From Myxococcales bacterium (GTDB lineage Bacteria; Myxococcota_A; UBA9160; UBA4427): a DNA stretch of 53,537 bases. Made by a program: the position numbers and the translations under genes. The notes beneath the pieces are model-generated. The model saw only the letters and a program-made list of their open reading frames with translations, was not told the origin of the DNA and searched no databases. Below, in pieces: positions 16,921-25,910 of this stretch. The stretch spans positions 1-53,537 of the forward strand of contig JAAZXM010000027.1 in the NCBI GenBank assembly GCA_014240165.1. The letters run 5' to 3'. Every line of letters begins with the position of its first letter. The stretch's first letter is position 1.

Positions 16921-19272
16921 ATGGGTCAGCGCCGCCGCGGCTTCGGGCCAGTCGGACGGCCAGAACGGGGGGACGACGAGCAGGTGGCTGAACCCACGGC
17001 AGTGCGCGCGCGAATTCCCCTGGCCCTGATTCGCCTTGGGGTTCGCCGTCCCGTGACGGTCCTGCTTGCCTGGTTCGTCCTGGCGGCCCTGGCGATTCCC
17101 GGACTCCTGAACCTCCAGGTGGACACCTCCACCGATAGCGTGCTCGACCGGCGGCACCCGGCGTGGCAGGTCTACCAGGCCAGCCTCGAGGATTTCGGGG
17201 GCGACGAGATCATCGTTGTCGCCCTGCGCACGGAGCAGCCCTATGCCGCCCCGGTCCTGACACGCTTGGCGGAGTTGAGCGAACACTTTGAGGGCCTGGA
17301 AGGTGTGCGCCGGGTGGACAGCCTGAGCACATTGCCCGTGGTGTGGGTCAACGAAGCCGGGGACCTCGAACTCGAACCCGCCTTCGACGCCGAGTTGCCC
17401 GACCCCGCCGCCCGATCCGAGCGGGTGGCCCGGCGTCTTGCCCGGGACCGCATCGCGCCGGGAAGCCTGGTGGCCGACGGTGGACGGGTCCTCGCCATCA
17501 ACCTGGTACTCGAAAGGGGCGCCGAGCAACGCCACGCGGAACTGCTCGAGGAAATTCACGCCTGGGTGGATCCCGCCGGCGGCATTCTCTCGGGCGTGCC
17601 CGTCTTCCGGGTGGCGGCCAACGAGCGCACGCAAAGTGAAATCCTCTTCTTCGCGCCCATGACCGCGGCGCTGATCGCCGCCTTCCTGCTCCTGGTCTTC
17701 CGCTCAGCAAGCGCGCTTGCGCTGGGAATCGCACCGGGCATCGCGGGCTCGTTTTTCCTCTTGGCCGCCATGGGCTATTTGGGAGCCCCCCTCAGCATCA
17801 CGACCATGGTGCTTCCATCCATCATCCTGGCCCTGGGCTGCGCGTACTCGATGCACGTTCTGATTGCCGCGAGCGCTGTCGATTCCTCGGCAGCCGGGAA
17901 AGGGCCCGCACTCGAGGCGGCCCTGGGCCGGGTGGGCCTTCCCGTCGCCCTCTCGGGTTTGACCACGGCGCTGGGCCTGCTCGCCATCACCTTCGTCCGG
18001 ATCGAGGCGGTCCGCATGACCGGGGGCTTTGGTGCCCTCGGCGTGCTGATGGTCACCGCCCTGGTGCTGACCCTGCTTCCCGCCGGCCTCGTCCTCACCG
18101 CGCGCCCCGCCGCGCGACCCCGGGGTTTTTCCTGGGTGCAAACACGGCTCGCCCCCAGCCTGGTGGACCTGGCGCAACGGCATCGGGGCAAGACCCTGGC
18201 GATCTGGGCCGCCATCGCGCTTCTGGCCTTGGTCGGCATCGCCCGGGTCGAGGTGGAGACCGACGCGACTCGCTGGCTTCCGCCGGGCAACCCGGTGCGC
18301 GATGCCTACGAGGAAATTCGAACCACCCTCTCGGGCATCAGTCCCATGAACGTCGTGATCCAGGCGCCCCCGGGCGGCAACGTCCTCGAACCCGCCACCC
18401 TCGCCGCGGTGGACGGCCTGGCCGCGTATCTCGAAGCCCTTCCCGAAGTGGGCAAGACGATCTCGGTGGCGGACCCGCTGCGACAACTTCACGGTGGTTT
18501 CAATAACGATCCCAGCCAACCACTCCCCAACTCATTGCCGCTCGCCGAGCAATATCTCCTGCTGCTGGAATCCCTCGAACAAATCGACGACCTGCTACGC
18601 CTCGACCGATCGGCGACCAATATCCAGATCCGAGCCGACGATAACGGCTCGGCGAACCTGCAGGGCATAGCCGACGCCGCCCAGGCCTGGTGGGGTGAGC
18701 ATGGACAGCCCGACCACCGGATCACCACCACGGGCATCATGTACGAATTCGCGCGCGCCGAGGACGAGATCGCTTACGGGCAACTTCGCGGGCTGGCCGC
18801 GGCCCTGGCCGTGATCTCTGCCGTGCTTCTGCTGATCTTCCGCTCCACGCGCCTGGCCCTGCTCAGCCTGGCCCCCAACGCGATTCCCCTGCTTCTGATC
18901 TTCGGCGCCCTCGGCACCTTCGGCCTGCCCCTGGATGCGGGCACCGCATTGATCGGTTGTCTGGCCCTGGGCGTTGCCGTGGATGACACGATCCACATCG
19001 TCGCCGGCTTCCACGCGCGCCAGGGGGCGGGGCTCGCACCCCGGGAAGCCCTCGATCTCACCTTCGCCGAGGTTCTACCCGCCCTCGCCAGCACCACGGC
19101 CATGATCGCCATTGCGTTCCTGGTCCTCGCTTTTTCGGAATTCACCATCGCCCGGAACCTCGGGTGGGTCACCTCGGGCATCATGGTGATCTGCTTCGTC
19201 GCCGACGCCACGCTTCTGCCCGCGCTCCTTCTGCGCACGAAGCGGGGCAATCGATCCGAGAGAGCCCAATGA
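16921..19272 (+). CDS. RND/MMPL-family exporter
   Basis: The 783-residue inner-membrane transporter is made of two halves, each with one helix, a soluble domain and a five-helix block. The first block starts at FFAPMTAALIAAFLLLVFR. The second contains GVAVDDTIHIV, the Asp-Asp proton-relay motif of the MMPL/RND superfamily. The size matches single-chain hydrophobe exporters (HpnN- or MmpL-like) that move lipids, hopanoids or fatty acids to the outer leaflet. I use the ATG at 16921; in-frame GTG codons at 16984 and 17002 are also possible and would remove a 21-27-residue Arg/Gly-rich leader. Its stop overlaps the VIT/CCC1 start as ATGA, so the two are translationally coupled. Confidence 0.9.
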   Translation: MGQRRRGFGPVGRPERGDDEQVAEPTAVRARIPLALIRLGVRRPVTVLLAWFVLAALAIPGLLNLQVDTSTDSVLDRRHPAWQVYQASLEDFGGDEIIVVALRTEQPYAAPVLTRLAELSEHFEGLEGVRRVDSLSTLPVVWVNEAGDLELEPAFDAELPDPAARSERVARRLARDRIAPGSLVADGGRVLAINLVLERGAEQRHAELLEEIHAWVDPAGGILSGVPVFRVAANERTQSEILFFAPMTAALIAAFLLLVFRSASALALGIAPGIAGSFFLLAAMGYLGAPLSITTMVLPSIILALGCAYSMHVLIAASAVDSSAAGKGPALEAALGRVGLPVALSGLTTALGLLAITFVRIEAVRMTGGFGALGVLMVTALVLTLLPAGLVLTARPAARPRGFSWVQTRLAPSLVDLAQRHRGKTLAIWAAIALLALVGIARVEVETDATRWLPPGNPVRDAYEEIRTTLSGISPMNVVIQAPPGGNVLEPATLAAVDGLAAYLEALPEVGKTISVADPLRQLHGGFNNDPSQPLPNSLPLAEQYLLLLESLEQIDDLLRLDRSATNIQIRADDNGSANLQGIADAAQAWWGEHGQPDHRITTTGIMYEFARAEDEIAYGQLRGLAAALAVISAVLLLIFRSTRLALLSLAPNAIPLLLIFGALGTFGLPLDAGTALIGCLALGVAVDDTIHIVAGFHARQGAGLAPREALDLTFAEVLPALASTTAMIAIAFLVLAFSEFTIARNLGWVTSGIMVICFVADATLLPALLLRTKRGNRSERAQ

Positions 19273-20021
19273 CCGGGCCCGGCTATAGTGAGTCCATGCA
19301 CCCGGAGAATCCGCCCGAGGGCTACACCCACGGCGAGAACGAACACATCGAGAACACGGGCAGCGGTACGTTACGGGCAGCGATTTTTGGAATTTCCGAT
19401 GGGCTCGTCTCGAATCTCGCACTCGTGATGGGCGTCGCTGGCGGAACCCAGCAAAGTGGCGAAGCCGTGGTGATCGCCGGGACCGTGGGCCTTTTGGCGG
19501 GGGCCTTTTCCATGGCGGCGGGCGAGTACATCTCAATGCAGACCCAGCGCGAGAGCATGGAAAAGCAGCTTCAGCTCGAACGCGAGCACATCATCGCCTT
19601 TCCCGAGGAAGAAGAAGCGCATTTGAGCCTACTGCTGGAAGAAAACGGCCTCTCGAAAAAGGACGCCAAGGACGTGGCACGCAAGGTCCACGAGGACGTC
19701 GAGCCCGCCGTGGGTTTTCACGCGCTCCTGGAACTCGGCATCGTGCCTCAGCAGATGGGCTCGCCGGTGGGTGCGGCCTTCGCCTCGTTCGCCGCGTTCG
19801 TGGTCGGTGCCCTGATCCCTCTGATCCCCTGGCTGATCCTCGCTTCCGCCCTTTGGGAGTCCGTCATCGTATCCGCCATCGCCCTGATGGCGGTGGGCGG
19901 CGCTGTCACCACCGTGACCCACCAGAGCGCATGGTGGGGAGCCCTACGACAACTCGCCTTCGGCGCCAGCGCAGCAACCGTCACCTGGTTTCTCGGCCGA
20001 CTGGTGGGCACCGCCCTCTGA
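19269..20021 (+). CDS. VIT1/CCC1-family transporter
   Basis: The protein has 250 residues. The start at 19269 overlaps the exporter stop (ATGA); a second in-frame ATG at 19296 is possible. Family signatures are GISDGLVSNLALVMGVAGG near the N-terminus and GAFSMAAGEYISMQTQRE. An acidic cytosolic helical section follows (EEEEAHLSLLLEE), and then three C-terminal membrane segments. VIT1/CCC1 proteins export Fe2+ or Mn2+ from the cytosol; the Glu-rich loop is the usual metal-binding domain. Ferrous iron or manganese efflux is therefore likely. The linkage to the RND exporter is unusual and unexplained. Confidence 0.93.
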   Translation: MTGPGYSESMHPENPPEGYTHGENEHIENTGSGTLRAAIFGISDGLVSNLALVMGVAGGTQQSGEAVVIAGTVGLLAGAFSMAAGEYISMQTQRESMEKQLQLEREHIIAFPEEEEAHLSLLLEENGLSKKDAKDVARKVHEDVEPAVGFHALLELGIVPQQMGSPVGAAFASFAAFVVGALIPLIPWLILASALWESVIVSAIALMAVGGAVTTVTHQSAWWGALRQLAFGASAATVTWFLGRLVGTAL

Positions 20022-20114
20022 TCCGGGTGCCCGGAGCCTGAAGCTGACGTAGGCTCGTGCATTCGTCCCCGCCCGCGGCTTCGGTCCAGAGACGGGGCCC
20101 ATGGAGGAAACGAA

Positions 20115-20600
20115 ATGCCGAAGTATTCAAAGGAGGAGTTGCTCTCCGCCTTCGAGAATTACAATGAAGCCCGCCTCGAATCCCAGCGGACGAACGACTG
20201 GAATATCTGGGCTGGGGTCTTCACCGAGGACGCCCACTACATCGAGCACGCCTACGGGGAATTCCAGGGGCGCGAGGCCATTGCGAAATGGATCTGCGAA
20301 GTGATGTCGCCCTTTCCCGAGATGACTTTCCCCCAGGATTGGGTGGCGATGGACGAGGACAAGGGGGCCATTGTCTTCCAATGCCAGAACCGCCTGCCCC
20401 ATCCGACGGATCCCGACGGCGAACCCTTTTCGTTTCCCACCTGGACCCGGCTCGTCTACGCGGGCGGCGGCCTCTTCTCCTCGGAAGAAGACATCTACAA
20501 CCCCACCAAGGATGCGGGCCCCACCATCAAGGCGTGGCTCCGAGCCGGGGGCGAATTCGCCACTCGAGAAAAAGTAAAAATGCAGCATCCCGGCCACTAA
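20115..20600 (+). CDS. SnoaL/NTF2-like domain protein
   Basis: This 161-residue protein has a good GGAGGAAA ribosome site. It has the small alpha+beta cone-fold pattern of NTF2-like proteins: an N-terminal helix (LLSAFENYNEARLESQR), then DWNIWAGVFTEDAHYIEHAYGEFQGREAI, in shorter pieces typical of SnoaL-like polyketide cyclases and steroid isomerase relatives. It has no signal peptide. The next gene, an epimerase, starts 40 bases later, and an SDR follows, suggesting a small catabolic or modifying operon. The specific reaction is unknown; it may be an isomerase, a dehydratase or only a ligand binder. Confidence 0.8.
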   Translation: MPKYSKEELLSAFENYNEARLESQRTNDWNIWAGVFTEDAHYIEHAYGEFQGREAIAKWICEVMSPFPEMTFPQDWVAMDEDKGAIVFQCQNRLPHPTDPDGEPFSFPTWTRLVYAGGGLFSSEEDIYNPTKDAGPTIKAWLRAGGEFATREKVKMQHPGH

Positions 20601-20640
20601 GCTCTTCTTCAGCCCCTCCCGAAAAACAGAGGTCTCCCGC

Positions 20641-21567
20641 ATGACTCCCCAAGCCCCCGCTCTCGTGGGTAAACGTATTCTCATCACCGGTCCCACCAGC
20701 CAGGTCGCCTTGCCCGTGGTCGCCCGGCTCGCCCCGGACAACGAGGTCTATGGGTTGGCGCGCTTCGAGAAGCGCGAAGCGCGCGATGAAGTCGAGGCTC
20801 TCGGCGCCAAAACCCTGGCCGTCGACCTGGCCGCCGGAAATTTCCAGGACGTGCCCAAGGACTTCGACTACGTGCTGCATTTTGCCGTGGTTCGTAGCGG
20901 CGATTTCGACTACGACCTGCGGGCCAATGCCGAAGGCGTCGGGCTCCTGATGGCCCATTGCCGGGACGCCCAGGCATTTCTCCATTGCTCCACCGCTGGC
21001 GTCTATCACGACGAGCGCCCTGAACCCCTCAAGGAGACCGACCCCCTCGGCGACAATCACCGGGTGATGATGCCGACCTACAGCATTTGCAAAATCGCCG
21101 CGGAGTCGGTGGTCCGTACTTCGGCCCGCCTCTTCGACCTCCCCACCACCATTGCGCGCTTCAGCGTCCCGTACGGGGATAACGGGGGGTGGCCCTGGTA
21201 TCACCTGATGATGATGAACGCGGGTGCGCCGATTCCGGTCCACGTCGATGGACCCAGCTACTACAACTTGATTCACGAAGACGATTACATGGGCATGCTG
21301 CCCGGCATGCTCGCCAACGCCAGCGTGCCGGCCACGACGGTCAATTGGGGGGGAAGCGAAGCGACGAGCATCGAGGAATGGTGCGCCTATCTCACCGAAT
21401 TGACGGGACTCGAGGCCAAGCTCTCTCCCACGGAGAACACCTTGCGGGGAATTCAGCTGGACCCCACCCGCATGCACGAACGCGTGGGGCCCACTCAGGT
21501 GAGTTGGAAAGACGGTTTGCGACGCATGGTCAAAGCCCGAAACCCCGAACTCCTCAAAGACAGCTGA
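20641..21567 (+). CDS. NAD-dependent epimerase/dehydratase family protein
   Basis: The 308-residue protein has an extended-SDR fold. The N-terminal nucleotide loop is LITGPTSQVALPV, a variant of GxxGxxG in which the second and third Gly positions are changed. The catalytic Tyr-x3-Lys is in PTYSICKIAAE, and a STAGVY segment supplies the Ser/Thr. A later TTIARFSVPYGDNGGWPWYH segment fits the substrate-binding half. It is between the SnoaL-like and SDR genes with gaps of 40 and 43 bases, so the three probably act on one compound. Whether the substrate is a sugar, sterol or other alcohol cannot be told. Confidence 0.85.
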   Translation: MTPQAPALVGKRILITGPTSQVALPVVARLAPDNEVYGLARFEKREARDEVEALGAKTLAVDLAAGNFQDVPKDFDYVLHFAVVRSGDFDYDLRANAEGVGLLMAHCRDAQAFLHCSTAGVYHDERPEPLKETDPLGDNHRVMMPTYSICKIAAESVVRTSARLFDLPTTIARFSVPYGDNGGWPWYHLMMMNAGAPIPVHVDGPSYYNLIHEDDYMGMLPGMLANASVPATTVNWGGSEATSIEEWCAYLTELTGLEAKLSPTENTLRGIQLDPTRMHERVGPTQVSWKDGLRRMVKARNPELLKDS

Positions 21568-21610
21568 CGCTCCGGGGCCCGCAAACCGGCCTGCGCGGAC
21601 GGGAGATGAA

Positions 21611-22366
21611 ATGGAAACAGGCTTCGAAGGACGAGTTGTTCTGGTCACCGGCGCGGCCTCGGGAATCGGGCGCGCCACCGCGGAGGCTTTCGGCGCGCGA
21701 GGTGCCCGGGTGGCCTGCACGGATATCCGCACAGATCAGCTGGCCGAAACCGTAGGGGCCATCGAAAAGAGCGGAGGCGAGGCGATGGCCATGGCCTTGG
21801 ACGTCGCCGACTCGGCCGCCGCCACCGCTGCCGTGGAGCGCTGCGCAGAGCAATGGGGCGGGCTGCATATCCTGGCCAACGTCGCCGGGGTGCTCAAACT
21901 CGACCACGCCCACCAATTGAGCGATGAGGATTGGAATCGGGTGCTGGGCATCAATCTTGGCGGCACCTTCTTCATGAGCCGCGCTGCCATTCCCCACCTT
22001 CTCGAACACGCCGGATGCATCGTCAATGTCGCCTCGCTTGCGGGGCTCAAGGGACAAGCCTATGGCGCGGCCTATTGTGCATCCAAGGCGGGAGTGGTTG
22101 CCCTGACCCGAGTGATGGCCGTGGAGTACGCAGCCCGCGGGCTCCGGGTAAACTGTGTCTGCCCGGGCGGTGTGGATACGCCGCTGATCTCGGGTTTTAC
22201 GCCCCCGGATGATTTCGACCCCGAACTCGTCAACCGGCTCAGCCTCGTGCCCAAGATGACCGCTCCTGCAGAAGTCGCCGAGAGCATTGTCTATCTCGCA
22301 TCGCCCGCGGCTGGCTCCATCAATGGCGTTGCACTCCCCATCGATTTCGGAACCCACGCCTCCTAG
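21611..22366 (+). CDS. Short-chain dehydrogenase/reductase (SDR)
   Basis: This is a classical SDR of 251 residues. It has TGAASGIG for the cofactor, an Asp (CTDIRT) at the end of beta-2 that favours NAD(H), NVAG for structure, Ser in NVASLAG and the catalytic YCASK. It would oxidise or reduce an alcohol/ketone pair. The sequence is close in style to 3-alpha(or 20-beta)-hydroxysteroid dehydrogenases and 3-oxoacyl reductases; substrate assignment is not possible. The start follows GGGAG. It is the last gene of the SnoaL-epimerase-SDR run and converges on an LLM oxidoreductase 32 bases away. Confidence 0.92.
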   Translation: METGFEGRVVLVTGAASGIGRATAEAFGARGARVACTDIRTDQLAETVGAIEKSGGEAMAMALDVADSAAATAAVERCAEQWGGLHILANVAGVLKLDHAHQLSDEDWNRVLGINLGGTFFMSRAAIPHLLEHAGCIVNVASLAGLKGQAYGAAYCASKAGVVALTRVMAVEYAARGLRVNCVCPGGVDTPLISGFTPPDDFDPELVNRLSLVPKMTAPAEVAESIVYLASPAAGSINGVALPIDFGTHAS

Positions 22367-22398
22367 GCCAAGGCGCGGCGGGCTTTCACCGGAACCGC

Positions 22399-23265
22399 CT
22401 ACATGCGGGTAATCACTTCATCGCCGAATCGCGCGATGCCATCGATTTTTTCCTGCAGGTTTTCGGGGTCCGCTCCATAGAAAAACCAGGGCATGGTGGT
22501 GAAATGGGTCGCCCCCAGATCGGCGATGCGCCGATAACCATCGAGATCATAGGCATCGTTGCAAGTGACCAGGATCTCGAAAGGATCCGCTGCCCGGTCG
22601 CTTTCCGCCCGGAGACGAAGCACCTCGGGGATCAACTCCGCAAGTTCGGCCGTGGTGTGGAGATCCGAAATCCAGCCATCGGCTTTTTGCGCCGCCCGGC
22701 GAAGCGCCGGAGCCGAGAAGCCCCCGACAAAGATCGGAATCGGCTCGGCAGGCTTCGGGCTCATTTCGAGCGGGTCGAAATCGTAATGCTCTCCATGGTG
22801 CTCGACCCAATCGCCCTGCCAGAGGAGCCGGAGCACATCCATCATCTCGTTGGTTCGCCCGCCGCGCCCATCGAAAACCTGCCCCAGAAGATCGAATTCC
22901 TCGCGCATCCAGCCCACGCCGATGCCCAATTCCACCCGGCCCGCCGACATCACCGCCGCCGTCCCCACGGTCTTGGCCACCAGGAAGGGGTTGCGCATGG
23001 CAAGGACGAAAACGCTGGTAAAAAAACGAATTCGTTCGGTGACCGCCGCCATCGCGCCGATGGCGACCCAGGGGTCGGGCCAGTCGGTAAAGGGGGGCCA
23101 GCGCGGCGTCCCGTCCTCGGTATAGGGATAGGGTGTCCGCAACGTCTTGGGCTGAATGACGTGATCCGACAGGGTGATACGGGCGAAACCCGCTTCCTCG
23201 GCGGCGAGGGCCATGGGGGCAAGATGGGTCGCATCGCTGAACGCACCGGAGATTCCGAATTCCAT
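22399..23265 (-). CDS. LLM-class F420-dependent oxidoreductase
   Basis: The protein has 288 residues from the ATG at 23265; the frame is open 62 codons upstream but without family similarity. It shows the TIM-barrel luciferase-like monooxygenase pattern of the TIGR03619 type: ITLSDHV near the N-terminus, FFTSVFVLAMRNPFLVAKTVGT, then ELGIGVGWMREEF and IPIFVGGFSAPALRRAA. These enzymes use F420 (or FMN) to oxidise or reduce ketones, alcohols or enones. No F420 biosynthesis gene is in the window. It is divergent from the small gene at 23463. A second LLM enzyme lies at 33840. Confidence 0.9.
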   Translation of the reverse strand: MEFGISGAFSDATHLAPMALAAEEAGFARITLSDHVIQPKTLRTPYPYTEDGTPRWPPFTDWPDPWVAIGAMAAVTERIRFFTSVFVLAMRNPFLVAKTVGTAAVMSAGRVELGIGVGWMREEFDLLGQVFDGRGGRTNEMMDVLRLLWQGDWVEHHGEHYDFDPLEMSPKPAEPIPIFVGGFSAPALRRAAQKADGWISDLHTTAELAELIPEVLRLRAESDRAADPFEILVTCNDAYDLDGYRRIADLGATHFTTMPWFFYGADPENLQEKIDGIARFGDEVITRM

Positions 23266-23462
23266 TCTGCCAGTCTTAACCCAGGCCGAAGCCGGTTGCC
23301 CGGCATTGCCCATGGCCGAGAACCCGCTGCTGGCTGGCAACAAGAGCGATGGTCCGGGCCGTGGGGACCAAAAACGGGGCCCTGCACGGCTTACCCAGAA
23401 ATCACTAGGCGAGAGAGGCCGGTTCCGGGATAATGGCAACCATTCCACCACGGGGAGGCCCA

Positions 23463-23798
23463 GTGTCGGTTACGGGCGAATTCCAGCGCTATCTGTTGAG
23501 CACCGTCGAAAATCTCGGGAAAGAACCCGGGATTGCGGACGGGCCCCCTTCGTCCCCCGCCGCTCGGCTGCGGATCCGGCTGGACGACGCTCTAGTCGAC
23601 ACGGAAATTCCCCTATCGGACTGTGCCCGGCGGGTGCTGGAAGCACTGGAAGACTGCGGCCTTGTAGGCAACTCCAGCGAGAACGCCCCGCCGTGCGAGG
23701 ATTTCTCGCCCGAGGTGCAGGACTCGGCGGAAAACTTGATTGCCCTGAGCCGAATCGTATTGGGGCGAAGCCCGCCGACCGCCGATAAAGAAGCCTGA
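23463..23798 (+). CDS. Small hypothetical protein
   Basis: The protein has 111 residues from a GTG at 23463, chosen because GGGGAGG lies 4 bases upstream; an ATG 30 bases earlier has no clear ribosome site. It has no signal peptide or membrane helix. The middle has a region of alternating hydrophobic residues (RLRIRLDDALVDTEI) that could be two strands, then an amphipathic helix (CARRVLEALEDCG), and a second helix near the end (SAENLIALSRIVLG). I do not recognise the family. Codon use matches the neighbours and supports a real gene. It precedes the protease gene by 64 bases. Confidence 0.6.
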   Translation: MSVTGEFQRYLLSTVENLGKEPGIADGPPSSPAARLRIRLDDALVDTEIPLSDCARRVLEALEDCGLVGNSSENAPPCEDFSPEVQDSAENLIALSRIVLGRSPPTADKEA

Positions 23799-23862
23799 TC
23801 ACCGCTCAAGGCGCCGCTTCGGTTTTCTCCGGATCTCCAAGCGGTCAACCCAAGAGAGAACT

Positions 23863-25044
23863 GTGCCCGTCGATTACGCGAACAAACCGAGCAGCCTGGC
23901 CCCAACCGCCCGCGCCCAACAGGGAAACGGGCCCGCGCCTGCTCGCTCCAACTACGCCCGAGGCCGCAGACTTCTGGCCTGCCTCTTGAGTGCCAGTTGG
24001 CTGCTGGTATCGACCGCCTCCCTGGGCCAGGCCGTGATCATCGTCACGGGCGATGGCACCGGCAATACCACGGCCCCTTCGGACGACCCTGGCTTCGACA
24101 ACGTGGGAAACGTCAACGGGCTCTCGGGGGTCTATCTCGGCAACGGCTGGGTTCTCACCGCCCACCACGTGGGATCGGGCACAATGGAATTCGGCGGTGT
24201 CAGCTACCCGGTGGTCCCAGGCTCCTGGCAGCGACTCACCGGAGGCGGAGGCAGCCCGCCGGATCTCGCCGTACTGCGAATGGTGGGCGATCCGGGACTT
24301 CCCGTCACGGCACTCGCCACCTCTTCCCCACCTCCAGGAAGCGACGTGGTCATGATCGGCCGCGGGCTCAGCCGCGGCTCGGCCACCACTTGGAGTGGGA
24401 ATGATGGCTGGGGTTGGACCAGCCCGAGAACCAAACGCTGGGGCCGAAACAAGATCAGCACCAGCGGATCCATCATTCTCGATACCGTCAGCGCCACCCT
24501 GAACTTTGACTCGTCCCCACCTTCAGCGGTCTCCGACGAAGCCCACGTCGCCTCGGGAGATTCCGGCGGCGGGCTCTACTGGAAATCGGGGGGAACCTGG
24601 TATCTCGCGGGCACCCTCTTCGTCTCCCTGACCTTCAGCGGGCAACCGTCGAATATTTCTATCTTCGGCAACGCCACGGGTGCCGTGGATATCGCAACCT
24701 ACCGAAGCGAGATTCTCAGCATTATTTCGGTGCCCGCCTGTAGCAATGGCCTGGACGATGATCTGGACGGTCAGATCGATGTCGGCGCAGACCCGGGTTG
24801 CGACGATGCCAACGACGCATCCGAACAATCCCCGGCGCTGATTTGTGATGACGGACTCGACAATGATCTCGACGGCTTCATCGACTTTCCGGCCGACTCC
24901 GAATGCCCTTCCTCCCTCGGGCCTTCGGAAAACCCGACGGTTCCGGCACTCTCCCTCTGGCCGGCTGTGTTCGTCGCCGCGATGCTCGGAGGTCTCGGCC
25001 TCCGCCACCTCCCCCACGCGGCGATCGGCCGGCCCTCGGTCTAG
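23863..25044 (+). CDS. Exported trypsin-like serine protease with IPTL-type C-terminal sorting signal
   Basis: The protein has 393 residues from GTG. An unusually long 36-residue N-region precedes a hydrophobic signal (37-57, ending SLGQA). The chymotrypsin-like triad is readable as His102 (VLTAHHV), Asp134 (PPDLAVL) and Ser234 (ASGDSGGG). Two similar Asp-rich motifs follow: CSNGLDDDLDGQID and CDDGLDNDLDGFID. These are calcium-site-like repeats common in exported proteins of Myxococcota. The last 34 residues (VPALSLWPAVFV, then a hydrophobic helix and a short basic end) look like the IPTL-CTERM sorting signal. The protein is therefore probably surface-displayed. Its stop codon shares CTAG with the stop of the convergent NYN gene. 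Confidence 0.85.
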   Translation: MPVDYANKPSSLAPTARAQQGNGPAPARSNYARGRRLLACLLSASWLLVSTASLGQAVIIVTGDGTGNTTAPSDDPGFDNVGNVNGLSGVYLGNGWVLTAHHVGSGTMEFGGVSYPVVPGSWQRLTGGGGSPPDLAVLRMVGDPGLPVTALATSSPPPGSDVVMIGRGLSRGSATTWSGNDGWGWTSPRTKRWGRNKISTSGSIILDTVSATLNFDSSPPSAVSDEAHVASGDSGGGLYWKSGGTWYLAGTLFVSLTFSGQPSNISIFGNATGAVDIATYRSEILSIISVPACSNGLDDDLDGQIDVGADPGCDDANDASEQSPALICDDGLDNDLDGFIDFPADSECPSSLGPSENPTVPALSLWPAVFVAAMLGGLGLRHLPHAAIGRPSV

Positions 25045-25910
25045 CCCACCAGGCGCACCTTGTAGTTGCCGCGCCTTTCGTCGTAGTCGAGTTCGACGCA
25101 GCCCTCGTCCTCGGCGTGCTCGAGGAGTTCAGCGAAATTCCGGTAACCGAGGTAGCTCTCGTTGAAACTCGGGTAGACCCGGCGGATCGTCTGCTTGATC
25201 ATCGAGCCCCAGATCTGATCGTAATCCTGGGACAGCGACTCCACGATCTCGAGCAATTGGTCGATGGCCTCGGGCTTCCGATCGGACTCCGTGACGTCTC
25301 CCTTATCCGCGGCGCGGGCATTCTCGCCCTTGGGGCTGGGCGCCTTCTTCGCGCTCTTGCCCGCTGCAGCAGCGCCGCGTCCCCGACCCGACGAACTTTT
25401 CTTCGCTTGTTTGCGATCGCGACCCGACCCGCCCTTCTCCTGGACTCGGACAAGATCGTCGTAATAGATGAACTCGTCGCAGCCCGAGATCAACAGATTG
25501 GATGTGGACTGCTTGACCCCACATCCCAGCACCCGCTTGTCATTCTCCTTGAGCTTGGAGACCAGGGGTGAGAAATCGCTATCGCCCGTCAGGAGGGCAA
25601 AAAAGTCGATATGTGTTTTCGAGTAACACAGGTCCAGGGCGTCCACGACCATGTGAATATCGGCACTGTTCTTCCCGCTCGCCTTGCTGCGGGGAATATC
25701 GATGAGCTCGATTCCGTGCGTATGAAAATCGCGCACGTCGTCTCGATAGTTGCTCCAATCGCAATAGGCGCGTTTGACGACAATGCGGCCTTTTTCGAGA
25801 AGTCGCTTCAGGATCAGATCGATTTTGAAGCGGCCGCCTTTCATATCCCGCACTCCGAGTGCAAGATTTTCGAAATCAACGAAGACGGCAATCAACGGTT
25901 CTTCTGACAT
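25041..25910 (-). CDS. NYN (PIN-like) ribonuclease with C-terminal OST-HTH/LOTUS domain
   Basis: The protein has 289 residues; the ATG at 25910 has a GAGGA ribosome site. Residues 5-155 form a NYN domain of the LabA/DUF88 type with acidic residues Asp12 (VFVDFENL), Asp84 (NSADIHM), Asp110 and Asp112 (LLTGDSDF), the set expected for metal-dependent RNA cleavage. A basic, Ala/Lys/Gly-rich linker (160-205) could bind RNA. Residues about 213-289 fit an OST-HTH (LOTUS) domain, which recognises RNA, including G-rich RNA. The architecture is widespread in bacteria with poorly known targets. It overlaps the protease gene by 4 bases, tail to tail. Confidence 0.92.
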   Translation of the reverse strand: MSEEPLIAVFVDFENLALGVRDMKGGRFKIDLILKRLLEKGRIVVKRAYCDWSNYRDDVRDFHTHGIELIDIPRSKASGKNSADIHMVVDALDLCYSKTHIDFFALLTGDSDFSPLVSKLKENDKRVLGCGVKQSTSNLLISGCDEFIYYDDLVRVQEKGGSGRDRKQAKKSSSGRGRGAAAAGKSAKKAPSPKGENARAADKGDVTESDRKPEAIDQLLEIVESLSQDYDQIWGSMIKQTIRRVYPSFNESYLGYRNFAELLEHAEDEGCVELDYDERRGNYKVRLVG

